The position numbers and the translations under genes are program-made. From Schoenoplectus triqueter (lineage: Eukaryota > Streptophyta > Magnoliopsida > Poales > Cyperaceae), in NCBI GenBank assembly GCA_964058805.1, contig CAXKVV010000861.1, positions 1 through 26,255 on the forward strand: a stretch of DNA of 26,255 nucleotides, in the 5' to 3' direction. Under the pieces are notes generated by a model. It searched no databases. It worked only from the letters and a program-made list of their open reading frames with translations, and was not told the origin of the DNA. Below are positions 9,823 through 19,631 of this stretch, piece by piece (position 1 is the first letter of the stretch; each line of letters begins with the position of its first letter).

Positions 9823-9910
9823 AGATTTTTTTTTAGTAAATGAAAAAGAAAAAAACATCAAAACTGGTCAAAAAGAAAAGAATTTTTGCAGCCATAGTCT
9901 AGACCGAGTT
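9823..9910 (+). repeat. MULE left terminal inverted repeat
   Basis: It pairs with 14706-14788. The outer 18 bp are identical; farther in there are small indels in A-rich tracts and substitutions such as GCAGCCATAGTCTAGACCGA against GCAGCTGTAGCCTGGACCGA. Confidence 0.9.
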
Positions 9911-10056
9911 TCAAACTCGGTTTCAGATGACAGGACCGAGTTTGAAACTCGGTCCCAGGTTTTTTTTTTTTTACGTTTGTGTGTATTTGAAAATTACAGG
10001 CTGTGACTGAGTTTAAAACTCGATCCAGCTTCTTTGAACTGAGTTTTAAACTCAGT
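9903..10056. repeat. Array of four odd-length palindromes inside the MULE left end
   Basis: Four copies of the form ACYGAGTTTNAAACTCRGT lie at 9903-9921, 9934-9954, 10005-10025 and 10038-10056. Three are perfect inverted repeats about a single central base; the third has one defect (ACTCGATC). They form two pairs about 103 bp apart, so the second pair probably arose by tandem duplication of the first. They sit between the left TIR and the transposase TATA box. Confidence 0.9.
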
Positions 10057-10070
10057 CCCAGCTTCCTGCT

Positions 10071-10321
10071 AATATATAGGAACACTCAGTTCCTTTCTTC
10101 TTCATCTTCTTTCAGCCAACCATTTTCTCAAAATCATTATTGTTACTGCTGCAAGAGCTTTCAACTGAATTTTTTTTTCGACAGATCCAGAGCCGATCCA
10201 TATTCACCACTCTCGTCTCACTAATATTGTAAGTTTTTTTTTCTATTTGGGCTATTATTTTTTGCTCTAAAATTAAAATACACTAACAATACGGTTTATT
10301 GTTCATATTGTAGAAACGAAA
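10071..10321 (+). promoter_or_regulatory. MULE transposase promoter, leader exon and leader intron
   Basis: A TATA-like AATATATAGG lies at 10071-10080. A CT-rich leader follows (TTTCTTCTTCATCTTCTTTC). A consensus donor, TATT|GTAAGT, starts an intron at 10229. The intron is T-rich and ends at TATTGTAG (10313), eight bases before the ATG at 10322. This is a classic plant leader intron and suggests the element once had its own transcript. Confidence 0.6.
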
Positions 10322-12350
10322 ATGTTGTTGATCAATGTGTATCACGGAGGTCAAATCATGAACACTTCAACTGGCGTGGGTTACGACATTCATGCTGCGT
10401 GCATATTTTCTACCGACGAGACAATAAATCTTCGTGACTTGAAGAGACAGATTCATACTGGTTTGGAGTTGCTTCCTAGTCAAATCACTATCAGCATTAG
10501 TGCACAGATCAATACTGCACCAGCAGCTTCGGGTGGTTTTTTATAGCTTATTTGGGATTGTTTCTGATGAAATTTGAGGAATGATTAAAACAACAGCTCT
10601 GTACCAATTACCCCAGTATAAAACACTGGAGCTAGTAGTTAAATCTAAACCAATATCTGGATCTAAAAACTATGATCAGACCAGTATTCCTGGAAGTAGT
10701 AATCCAGTCATGGCTGAGGAAATAACCCACTCTCGAGCTCAGAAGCAGTGATCATCCCGTGCTCCGGTATAAAATATGAATGTGGATGTGGATGAGGATA
10801 ACGAAGAGGAAGAATGGCACCTGGATGTCGAGGAGGATGAAATTGAGGATGCGATGGATGTCGAAGAAATAGTTAAAGAGTAGCAAATGTTTGTTCCTTT
10901 TATTAATCGAGGTATGAAGCACCCGTGTACATAATTTACTGATAATACGCCTATATCGTATGCATACGAGCCTTATTTTCGCAAACCACCTAGAATTGAT
11001 GAACAATTTGGTGTTGGTCAGCAATTTCGTATAAAATCAGAGTTGAAAGTGAAAATCGTTGATTTTCATGTTGAACAGAATATAAAATTGGAGGTAACAA
11101 ATAACAGCAAATCAAAGTTAGTAATGAAGTGTAAAGATTCTAAATATCCATGGAGGATGTATGCTACACCCAATATAACGGGTATTTAGGAGATCAGAAT
11201 AAATCCGCTCGAGCACTCTTATTTTGGCAGTGTTACTAGAGCGGACCACAGTCAATTGACTTCCAGACTAATAGCAGATATTGTTCAGAATCGGTTGAGA
11301 GAGAACTTAGAAATGACAGTTAAAGAAGCAAGGGGATTGGTAAAATAAAAGTTCCCTACAGTACAATCGGGTTATAATAAATTAAGGAGATGAAGAGAAC
11401 TTGCAATTGTAGACCTCTTTGGTAGTTGGGAGAGAACATACGAGATGCTTCTGTCTCTACTAACAACCATATAAAGTTTCATATATGGCACAAAATACAT
11501 CATAGAGATATCGCCTTCAATAAAGTTCGGTGTTGAAATTTTCGATCGTGTTGCATGGGCATTTGGTCCATGTATTGCAGCATGGTCTTACTTATGACCA
11601 GTCTTAACTATCGATGCAGGATTTTCATCCGGTCGGTATGCCGGTAAACTATTTATAGCATATGGTTATGATGCGGAGCAGCAACTATTGTCACTTGCAT
11701 TTGCTGTCATAGTACGTGAGGAAAGTGTGACAAATTGAGGTTGGTTTATGCAGTGGGTGCGTAAAAAAGTTGTCGGTCCTGATAAAATTACTGTTATCTC
11801 ATATCAACATTTAGGTATAAGGACGGTATTTGAGAGACCAGATTTTGAATGGCAAGAATCAGCAGGCGAGGCTATTCGCCGTTATTGCACTCAACACATT
11901 GGACAAAATGTGTATAAAAACTGTCATATGAAAGGAATAAAAGCTATTTCAAATAAGATGCAAGACATAAGAAAAAACCATGGAGGTGCGATGAATATAT
12001 GAAAAAAATTAATAATATTAGACCGGCATCCTATAAATTTGTTAAAAAATCAGGAATCATGCAAGAAAATCTCCGAACGGAACAAATGTCCAACAGAAGG
12101 ACACGAAATAACAGAAACCGCAATAACCAACCCATCACAGCTGAGGAAGTGTCAGACGAAGAATTTCATTACGAGGAGTTCCCGGAGCAAGTGACTGCAT
12201 TACATCAAGAAAGATAGGCACAACATCTAGACGGCGGTCTCAATCGCTGGGGAATAATGACAAGCAACGGTTCAGAATCATTGAACTGTTGGGATTCGGA
12301 ATGCCCAAATCCCATTAATGCTCAAGCTGCGGAAAGACCGTAGAACAAAA
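10322..12350 (+). pseudogene. MuDR-type transposase, inactivated
   Basis: The start MLLINVYHGGQIMNT (10322-10546) resembles the N-terminal domain of plant MULE transposases. After stops and frameshifts an acidic linker follows (10776-10880, DVDEDNEEEEWHLDVEEDE). Next is the MuDR DNA-binding domain (about 10990-11190: FGVGQQFRIKSELKVKIVDF, KCKDSKYPWRMYATP), whose usual CPWR cysteine is Tyr. Then come DHSQLTSRLIADIVQNRLRE and LFGSWERTYEMLLSLLTT. The catalytic region at 11540-12000 reads FDRVAWAFGPCI, TIDAGFSSGRYAGKLFIAYGYDA, LAFAVI, WFMQWVRKKV, VISYQHLGI, AIRRYCTQHIGQN. The second catalytic Asp (family SDRH) is replaced, as SYQH, and the IDGTHL motif is IDAGFS. In-frame stops interrupt it at several points, for example TGA after WSYL and after SVTN. 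The end reads GGLNRWGIMTSNGSESLN near 12230-12280. It is a clear pseudogene. Confidence 0.92.
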
Positions 12351-12540
12351 ATTTTACTTCTACTTAAGTTAGGGATTAAAGTATGTCGGATAATAACCGA
12401 GAGTTACAGACATTTAATCCTTTACAAAAGACGGTAAAATATTATTTTACTTCTAACTTAAGCTTAGGGTTAAAGTGATGTGTCGGATGATTACCGAGAG
12501 ATACACACCTCTTTAAACCTTTATTGATCTACTCCATGAT
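12351..12540. repeat. 93-bp degenerate tandem duplication within the MULE
   Basis: ATTTTACTTCTACTTAAG... at 12351 recurs at 12444 as ATTTTACTTCTAACTTAAGC. Both copies continue through a TTAGGG-TTAAAG block, GTCGGAT-ATNACCGAGAG, a run of acacac/acagac and a closing CCTTTA. The second copy is slightly longer. There is no coding sense. Confidence 0.8.
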
Positions 12541-12590
12541 TGATTTCTAAAATATTAATCTACTTAACAATTAAATAGATTAATATAAGA

Positions 12591-14392
12591 TGTTATACCT
12601 CGGTTCCAAATTTTAATTGGAATGAAAATCGGCTTGTCTCGGAGCACCAAACGTCTGATGCCTCTGTAGGTTATCCACCAGGACTGACCAGAGAGCGGTT
12701 TATTTCTTTTGCCAGAAATACTGTAAACCGCGGTTTTTCGCAAAAACACTATTCACCCGAGAAAAGACGAAATAGTACTATTCACGACTCGCAGTAATTC
12801 TGTTTCACAAATGTGCAGAAATACCGCAACTTTCGTAAAAACACTATTCACCGATCCCGTGAATTCTGAAACAACCGTATACCGGGAGAGAGAAAGTAGA
12901 ACTGATTTGGTGGAAGTTTCTCTCTCACCCTACCCCTCTATTTATAGAAAAAATGGAATTGACAAATTACCAAAATGCCCTCGTGAATAGTAAGGAGGTT
13001 TCAAAGTGAAAAGACCAAAATACCCTTAAAGTTCATTCAATTTACCAAAACGCCATTGGGCTTTTTGGCCAAATTACCGAAATACCCTTGGGCTTTTGGA
13101 CAAATTACCAAAATACCCTTGGAGGTCATCATGGGCCTTTTTGGGCTTTTCGGATTTTGGGCTTTTTTGGGCTTTTCTGATTTTTGGGCTTTTAATTATT
13201 AATTAAGACTTTAATTATAAATGGGCTTTGGCCCATAATTCAAATCCATAATTAACATTTTAAAATCCAAATCAAATATATATAATTGTCATCTACAATT
13301 ATATTTTTCTCGGTTGTTGTTTCGGCGAATTTATACGACGTGTCCAACACGTTATAAATTCAATCTGATTTTTGCTTCTTGTCATCTCTATGACAAATAT
13401 AATTATATCATATATAATTAATTATAACCATCTTATTATTAATTATAAACAATTCATAATTAATCAATAAGATTCTCCGATTAACTCCTATACGGTGTGA
13501 CCCGACAGGATCCGTGTTATGTTGGTAAATAGAGTTAAAACCGTTTTAACTTCTATAATCATAGGAGGCATCTGGCAGAATGCACTATGACCATCCAATT
13601 ACACAGATGATGATGTACTGTACAATATCATGATCCAGTAAACTATTTACTTGTGTTTAATTCTTTTGTCTCATAGCTATCAGATCAGTTTCAAGGTAGG
13701 TATGTGTCATCCTTGCAAACTTAATCTTTTCTTGATCCTGAGTAAATAATCAAATATAATTACTCTTGTAATTATACTGCTAGCAGATAATCTTACTCTA
13801 TCAAGGGGCCCAGTGATGCTATAACTCGTATAAAAATACGAGGGACAATAGTACTTTTGGCAAACCATCTCTTCCTCCGCATAAGTTATGTATACCGAAG
13901 AGCTACCTTTATAGCCACCTTTTACGGATAACGTTTGGTAGAAATCACACACATACATATCCTATGTAGGAAAGATGAATACCTCATACTTTAGAATTTA
14001 ATACTGAACGAAAACATTAATGACACGAACACAATTCCATTTAATGTTTCATTCGGGGTCTATCAAATACGATGTTCCTTGAACATCTATCTATGTGATT
14101 AAAATGACAACTCTTTGTCTATGGTCTGTAAAACTTGACCATCATTTAATCCACATACTAACCTGATAACGGTTAATTAGTGTTCCTGCTAATTACCTTG
14201 GTTAGTGACTTTTAAGAGTATATTCTATATTATGAAGTTTCACAATTCCAGTCATGAACTCGGAATGATTCATAAATTCAATAATACTCAAGGAAACAAA
14301 ATATCATTTAAATATCCAATTCATGAACAAAGCTTTATATAACAAATTTATCGTATTATTGACTTCAAGATTATTACAAACTAACATGAACA
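12591..14392 (-). mobile_element. Nested LTR-like insertion (probable solo LTR, minus orientation)
   Basis: Read on the minus strand it starts TGTTCATGTTAG (14392) and ends GAGGTATAACA (12591), so it has TG...CA ends with TGTT/AACA tips. It has the order of an LTR. A long AT-rich U3 contains five imperfect copies of GGGTATTTTGGTAATTTG (13123-12960), then a TATAAATA box (12946-12939) and a GA/CT-rich start region. Two copies of GTGAATAGTGTTTTTNCGAAA come next, then an AATAAA signal (12704-12699) and a short U5. No tRNA primer site or polypurine tract was seen at the borders, and no 5-bp duplication was found (TAAGA against ACGTG). Exact ends and the solo status are therefore inferred. Confidence 0.6.
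12960..13190 (-). repeat. Short tandem motifs in the LTR-like U3
   Basis: Read on plus, CAAATTACCAAAATACCCTT and variants occur near 12963, 13010, 13040, 13070 and 13101. A TTTTGGGC / GGGCTTTT array follows at 13128-13190. These look like the enhancer-type repeats common upstream of plant LTR TATA boxes. Confidence 0.75.
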
Positions 14393-14705
14393 ACGTGTTC
14401 AGAATCGCTAGACAACTTCCGATATGTGCTATTGTTGAGAATACGTAGCACAAATGTCTTGAGTGGTTCTATAAATAATTTAGATTACCAGTCTGTTTAT
14501 GTTTTGTATCATTATATTTGCGAGAACAATTGGATTTTAATTATTTTTGTAATATTTTAATTTGTTTCACATTATTTTAGAATAATATATTAATCGTGCT
14601 TATATTTGACTTTGTAAACCTTTATTTTAATTTTTGTTATAATATTTTAGATCAATTTATTAACTATTGTACTTTGTTTTCAATATAATACACAAACGTA
14701 AAAAA
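14393..14705. other. MULE 3' interior, AT-rich, no coding sense
   Basis: Between the LTR-like insertion and the right TIR lies T-rich sequence with repeated AATATTTTA and TTATTAA-type words. It shows no transposase similarity and may be the element's old 3' untranslated zone. Confidence 0.5.
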
Positions 14706-14788
14706 TTTCGGTCCAGGCTACAGCTGCAAAAGTTTAGCTCTTTTTTGTCAGTTTCGGTGTTTTTTTTTCTTTTACTAAAAAAAAATCT
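14706..14788 (-). repeat. MULE right terminal inverted repeat
   Basis: Inverse partner of 9823-9910. It ends in CTAAAAAAAAATCT just before the second copy of the 11-bp duplication. It is 130 bp from the stop codon of the neighbouring PPR gene. Confidence 0.9.
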
Positions 14789-14799
14789 CTCCTCAATGG

Positions 14800-14918
14800 G
14801 TATCAGATGATGAATCTTTCAAAAGGATTGGATATTTTCCTTCTTTCTGACAATCAAATACAACTATGTTTCACAAAATTTAAACCCTGTACAACTTGAT
14901 CAGTAGAAAATAATATGT
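14800..14918 (-). other. Short PGR3 3' flank before the MULE
   Basis: Only 130 bp separate the TAA (14921-14919) from the end of the MULE. No AATAAA is present on the minus strand here. The poly(A) site may therefore use a variant signal or lie inside the transposon TIR. Confidence 0.5.
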
Positions 14919-17900
14919 TTATACATCTGTTCTTGACGTAGCTAGGTTAGGAAGCTGTTGATATGTACCCCAATTCGGTTCACACCCATTGAGCCGCATC
15001 TGCTTGTACACCTCATAAGCATCTTCGATCTGACCTGATGACCCATACCCATTAATAAGCGAATTGTAGGTAAATACAGTAGGCTTGAGTCCTCTCTTTT
15101 GCATTTCTTCGTACAGCTCCTTGGCATCAGTATAGAGACCCACTTTCCCAAAGTGGAGAATCAGTGTATTATATGTATACAAATCTGGTGAAATCCCTTT
15201 CTCTTTCATTTCATTTAACAGCGCCATGGCCTCATCTAGACGTCGTGATTTTCCAAGACCGTTTATCATCAGATTATAGGCAATGACATCAGGTTCAAGA
15301 CCCATTAACCCAATTTGATTGAAATAAGAGAGAGCCTCGTCTGTTTCCCCCGCTCTGCAGAGTATGTCTAATATAATAGTGTACGACTGGACGTCAGGTT
15401 TTATCCGCTCTTCCTCCATTTGTTGAAAAATATACCGGGCCTTCTCAACTAAACCCGATTTTCTAAATCCACTTAGGAGAATGTTGTATATTGCACAATT
15501 GGGTTTGCACCCCTGAGCTACCATTTCATTTAACAAATTCTCAGCCTCTTCAAATTGACCTGATTCCATAAGCCCATCGATCAACGGGCCATACGTGCAA
15601 GGTGTTGGAGCCAAATCCTCTCTGATCAATTTTTGGTAAAAGCCAACGGCTTTATTGACATCTCCTGATCTGACAAGGTTAGAAATGACAATGTTGTAAA
15701 CCACAACGGTCACTTCACATCCTCCAAACTGCATCTCCTCATATAACTCTAGCATTTCATCAGTTTTCATCGACTTACCCAGAGAGTCTAATAGAGCATT
15801 GTATGTGTAAACATCTGGGTTAAATCCAGCACCTTTCATTTCCACAAACACATTCTGTGAAATAGCTATCAAGTTTGACTCAAGGAGGCCAGTGATAAGT
15901 GAACTGTATGATTCGGCTGTTGGATAGATACCATAGCCCTTGAAGCGGTAAAATAACTTGTGTGCAAGTAGAGGTCTCTTTTGCTTGCAAATGCGCATGA
16001 TCAAAGGACCCAGGAAGAAATCATTTTGAAATATACCCTTTTTCACGGCAACTAAAGCAAAACGGATGGATTTATCAACCCCGGCCTTGTTGATTATTCC
16101 TCCCATAAGATTTTCCAAGGAGGACCTGTCCATGCGTTTATTTTCAATGATGTATTTTGAAAATATCCTCATCGTCTCACCTACAAGGCCCATTCTAACA
16201 AAAACAGGAATCACAGTACACAAAATTGTGAAATCAGGGTGCAAAACCTTTCTCATTTGATGGAAAAGCCAGAAAGATGTATCAAATCTATCCTCTTTAA
16301 ACAAACCATGTATCAAAGTATTATAAGAGAGAATGTCTGGCAGGCAATATCCTCTCTCGGACATTTCATAGAACACCTTCAATGCATAGTTGACCTCACC
16401 ATTTTTACACAAACAATCAAGAAATGTGTTGTATGTTATGAGGTCAGGAGAGAAATTTGGGGATTTTTGTACTGAAGTTATTTCCTCAAATAGGTTTATA
16501 GCCTCTTTCATCCTCCCTTCTTTTCCCAAACCAGCTAGCAGCACATTATAGGTTGAAACAACAGGTTTCAGACCCAGTACATCCTTCATAATATTGAAAA
16601 TGCGCCAAGCCTCCTGTTCACGTCCAGCTTTGTAAAGTGTGCTGATTATAGAATTAACTGTGAATGTATGAGGCCGGTGCCCTCTCTGGAGCATTTCCTC
16701 AAACAGCTTTAGACCTGTGTCAGTTTTTCCTGCCTTACTGCAACACTTGATCATCACGTTGTAAGAAATGGAATCAGGGCTAGACCCAATTTCAAGCAAT
16801 TCTCCTAGAATAATTTTAGCCTGAGTAAGCATGCCAGACTCAGCCAGACCCACCAAACATGCATTGCATGCTATTAAGTTGGGTGCAATTCCTCTCTCTT
16901 TCATGGAATTATAAGTTGCAAGTGCTCGGTTGGCATCTCCCAATTTGCGATAATAATAAATAAATAATACAAATGAGCTGACATCCGGTTTTGGGCCATG
17001 AGTTTCCATATGACCAAAAAGCCTCCGAGCTTTTTCTACCTCATTTCTTTCAAGGTGGCCTTGAATTAATGCATTATAAGTATATTGGTTTGGTGAAACA
17101 CCTCTCTCTTGCATGGAATCAAGCATGACAAATGCATCCTCCATCCTGCCAACTCTACAAAGGGCATCAATGTAAGTTGTATATGAAACCACATCAGGTT
17201 CATACCCATCTAATATCATCTCATCCCAGAAAGCCTGGAGAGAGTGGAGATCTCCATCTTCTCTGAATTTATCAAGTAAGGTATTGTATGTCACCTTATA
17301 AGGCTTCCAATCCATTTCTTTCATCTCCAAAAACAATCTCTTTGCTTCTTCAGCACGACCCGCTTTGCACAGAATCTCCATGAGAACTGTGTAAGCCACT
17401 ACATCAGGTTTGCAACCTGCATCACCCATTTTATGGAAAACTCTACAAGCGAGATCAACTTCACCTTCCTGGCCAAGGATCTTAATAATGATCGTGAAGG
17501 TGTACACGTTTGGTCTGAGACCCAAACTCTCCATGTCATGCAAAAGCCTCATCGCCATTTCAGTGTCTCTCCTCTTTCCCAAAGCTGATATCAGGGACGC
17601 ATACGTCTTATAAGTGGGAATAATTTCGTCAGAAACCATGCGGTTGTACACTTCCACTGCTTGCCTGACGAACCCTGCTTGGAGAAGGAAATGTATCAAT
17701 CCATTATAGGAGAAGGCGTTTAGGTTAAAACCGGCATCTTTCATCCTCTGAAGTGCGAAAGGCGCCGCCTTCAAGCCGCCTTTTACAGAAAGACCCTTGA
17801 AAATGCTCAAAAATGTCATGGGGCTCCTGTTCACTACCTGCTTTTGCATTAAGCCAAAGACCTCAACCATCTCCGGAATGTTACCATGGGTTTGCAAGAG

Positions 17901-18215
17901 CTCCAGCATGTAATTGCACGACTCAGTGGTATGCACGGTAATTGGTTGGCTGGCGATTGATTTGAAGACAGATAGAGCTTCAATTGGGTCGGGAATTGAG
18001 CGAAGCAGTGGGACCACATTGTCGGAAGTCACCTCAGACAGAAGTTTCTCCCTGAAATGTGAGCTATTGGAGCTCGTCGCGCGCAACCTCCAACAGCCTG
18101 AGTGGGGATCGTTTGATCTGAACCGGAGGGTGATAATTCTGGAAGGAGAAACTCTGCGAGTCGGGAGCTTTCTCCCGTGTAAAGAAGGGAAATCGGTGAA
18201 AGAACAGAGCTCCAT
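14919..18215 (-). CDS. PGR3: Chloroplast PPR protein, PGR3 ortholog
   Basis: A single uninterrupted frame of 1098 residues from ATG at 18215. An in-frame TTG lies six codons upstream, but no earlier ATG. Residues 1-60 are Ser/Arg-rich with few acids (MELCSFTDFPSLHGRKLPTR), a plausible chloroplast transit peptide. From about residue 97 to the end the protein is an almost continuous run of 35-residue P-class PPR motifs (PDVVTYNxLI, KAGRxEEAxxLFxEM). A degenerate stretch at about 665-740 breaks it (SKYIIENKRMDRSSLENLMG...ICKQKRPLLAHKLF). Landmarks match Arabidopsis PGR3: HTTESCNYMLE, LSVKGGLKAAP, FSYNGLIHFLL, CTYGPLIDGL, GCKPNCAIYNILL and the C-terminal WGTYQQLPN. Length agrees with the family (about 1110). 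In Arabidopsis PGR3 is needed for petL-operon RNA stability and for petL and ndh transcript translation; the same role is inferred here. No intron, E/DYW or SMR domain is present. Its 3' side abuts the MULE. Confidence 0.95.
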   Translation of the reverse strand: MELCSFTDFPSLHGRKLPTRRVSPSRIITLRFRSNDPHSGCWRLRATSSNSSHFREKLLSEVTSDNVVPLLRSIPDPIEALSVFKSIASQPITVHTTESCNYMLELLQTHGNIPEMVEVFGLMQKQVVNRSPMTFLSIFKGLSVKGGLKAAPFALQRMKDAGFNLNAFSYNGLIHFLLQAGFVRQAVEVYNRMVSDEIIPTYKTYASLISALGKRRDTEMAMRLLHDMESLGLRPNVYTFTIIIKILGQEGEVDLACRVFHKMGDAGCKPDVVAYTVLMEILCKAGRAEEAKRLFLEMKEMDWKPYKVTYNTLLDKFREDGDLHSLQAFWDEMILDGYEPDVVSYTTYIDALCRVGRMEDAFVMLDSMQERGVSPNQYTYNALIQGHLERNEVEKARRLFGHMETHGPKPDVSSFVLFIYYYRKLGDANRALATYNSMKERGIAPNLIACNACLVGLAESGMLTQAKIILGELLEIGSSPDSISYNVMIKCCSKAGKTDTGLKLFEEMLQRGHRPHTFTVNSIISTLYKAGREQEAWRIFNIMKDVLGLKPVVSTYNVLLAGLGKEGRMKEAINLFEEITSVQKSPNFSPDLITYNTFLDCLCKNGEVNYALKVFYEMSERGYCLPDILSYNTLIHGLFKEDRFDTSFWLFHQMRKVLHPDFTILCTVIPVFVRMGLVGETMRIFSKYIIENKRMDRSSLENLMGGIINKAGVDKSIRFALVAVKKGIFQNDFFLGPLIMRICKQKRPLLAHKLFYRFKGYGIYPTAESYSSLITGLLESNLIAISQNVFVEMKGAGFNPDVYTYNALLDSLGKSMKTDEMLELYEEMQFGGCEVTVVVYNIVISNLVRSGDVNKAVGFYQKLIREDLAPTPCTYGPLIDGLMESGQFEEAENLLNEMVAQGCKPNCAIYNILLSGFRKSGLVEKARYIFQQMEEERIKPDVQSYTIILDILCRAGETDEALSYFNQIGLMGLEPDVIAYNLMINGLGKSRRLDEAMALLNEMKEKGISPDLYTYNTLILHFGKVGLYTDAKELYEEMQKRGLKPTVFTYNSLINGYGSSGQIEDAYEVYKQMRLNGCEPNWGTYQQLPNLATSRTDV

Positions 18216-18480
18216 GTACAGTTGCCCCGCCAATGGATGTAAAAGAGGTGAGAATCGAAAGAATTGATTAGAGGGAAATGAGATTGAGGTTTCGTATCGG
18301 ATTTTCTTCTCTCTTCATCTTCTTCATTGCGAGTTCTAGCAAAGTAACGTTGACACTTGAGAGTGCGAGTTGCTCACTTGTGTTCCGAGGACATGAGATG
18401 AAGATATTATACACGAGATATTTTTTGTGCCTCGTGTAAATTGATATTTTTCTGCTCACTTATTTATCTTCTTCTATTAA
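18216..18480 (-). promoter_or_regulatory. PGR3 5' flank
   Basis: On the minus strand this holds the putative leader and proximal promoter, rich in GAAGA/CTTCTT runs (18300-18330). No unambiguous TATA box at a standard distance was found, which is common for plant organelle-protein genes. Confidence 0.4.
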
Positions 18481-19620
18481 AAAAATGTTATGTGGTCAGG
18501 GTTAAAATATCTTAATTTTCTGTGTTTCAATTACATCGTTATTTTAAAAAAAATAATAATTCAAATTAAAAAATAAAATCATCAAATTTAATTTAAGTCA
18601 CATTACATATAAAAAATACATGATTAATTTTGGATATTAATTTTATAATTTATTAATTCACATAAAATAAATAATAAATAATATTTTGTGTAAGGAAAAA
18701 GTAGAAGATCAAATATTATGATTTTATTTTTATATTTTAATTTTAAATTTTGAGTTATTAGAAATTTAAAAGAGGATATGATTGAGAAGAAAAAAAATGA
18801 AGCATTTGAATCTTCTTCATATATATAATATATAGTGAAAAAGTTTGATTATAATACTATATGTAGTATGGATAGTCCATATGCTATATATTATTTCTCT
18901 GTTTTTAAAATTCAAAATAATTTTTGTATAAAAATCTAGTTGTAGATAAAATTTATATTTTTAAATTATTTTTACTATTTTTTCTACTGAAAGTCAGGCT
19001 AACGCCCTCGATTAATTCTAGGATAGTAAAAAATCAATCTTTTAAATAATTCATAATAAATAAATCAGATATTTTTCTAACTATCTAACAAAATAACAAA
19101 ATAATTCTAAATAATATATAATTTAATCTACTACTATATATATATGATGATGATGATGATTGTTTGGCAAGAAAAGTCTCGGGCCATGGGCTCTCTGAAA
19201 GGCCAATGAATTAGTATTAATAGACAAAAAAAATAATATCACGGAATAAATATAATTATATAACAGAAAAAATGACGAGACTCGAAAATTTAGTTGTATC
19301 ATTTGACGTATATAGCCCGTGAACCGTGATACATGATTCATCAAAACAATTGAAAGTAAATGGTTCACCAGATAATTGAATTATTTATTTATTATACAGA
19401 ACTAAATACAAGTGCATAATTAATTAATTGATTATCTTTAAATTTAAATTTTGGTTTAATAAAACGCATAGTAATTTGAGGTCCATATTCCGTCTTTTTT
19501 TTAGCGTCCAAATGGGTACAAATAAAAATGAGTGCGGCTCATTGTCCACTCTTTTTATGATCCACTCATTGTTGACTCCCTTTATTTATTGAATACAATA
19601 ATGTATTTGTTAACTCAAAA
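18481..19620. other. AT-rich spacer, no gene seen
   Basis: Long A- and T-rich runs with a short (ATG)n run near 19145-19160. No exon-like segment, tRNA or recognisable transposon terminus was found. Confidence 0.5.
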
Positions 19621-19631
19621 CACATGACTGA

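Larger units (their letters stand above)
9823..14788 (+). mobile_element. Mutator-like element (MULE), 4966 bp, with 11-bp target duplication
   Basis: The ends are AGATTTTTTTTTAGTAAA at 9823 and its exact inverse finishing at 14788. Imperfect inverted repeats extend about 83-90 bp (9823-9910 and 14706-14788), sharing GAAAAA, AAACTG, TTTTGCAGC and GACCGA blocks. Both sides are flanked by the identical 11-mer CTCCTCAATGG (9812-9822 and 14789-14799). Long TIRs plus 9-11-bp duplications define the Mutator superfamily, and the enclosed transposase relic confirms it. Order inside: left TIR, palindrome array, promoter with leader intron, broken transposase, a 93-bp tandem duplication, a nested LTR-like insertion, an AT-rich tail and the right TIR. 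Many stops and diverged TIRs show it is old and immobile, yet its insertion site is unscarred. Confidence 0.93.

Noticed and set aside
9858..10224. Open frames over the palindrome array on both strands
   Set aside because: They arise from the palindromes, which translate similarly on both strands; the plus frame also crosses the MULE promoter and leader rather than a coding exon.
12564..12749. Minus-strand 61-codon open frame in the LTR-like insertion
   Set aside because: It lies in the R/U5-like zone and crosses the AATAAA signal and the presumed LTR end; no recognisable protein.
12591..14392. Cassandra-type TRIM carrying 5S rRNA promoter
   Set aside because: No 5S-like sequence was found in the insertion; it has a Pol II-type TATA box and poly(A) signal instead.
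18216..18233. TTG at 18233 as the PGR3 start
   Set aside because: A non-AUG start is unnecessary; the first in-frame ATG is at 18215 and still leaves a full transit peptide.
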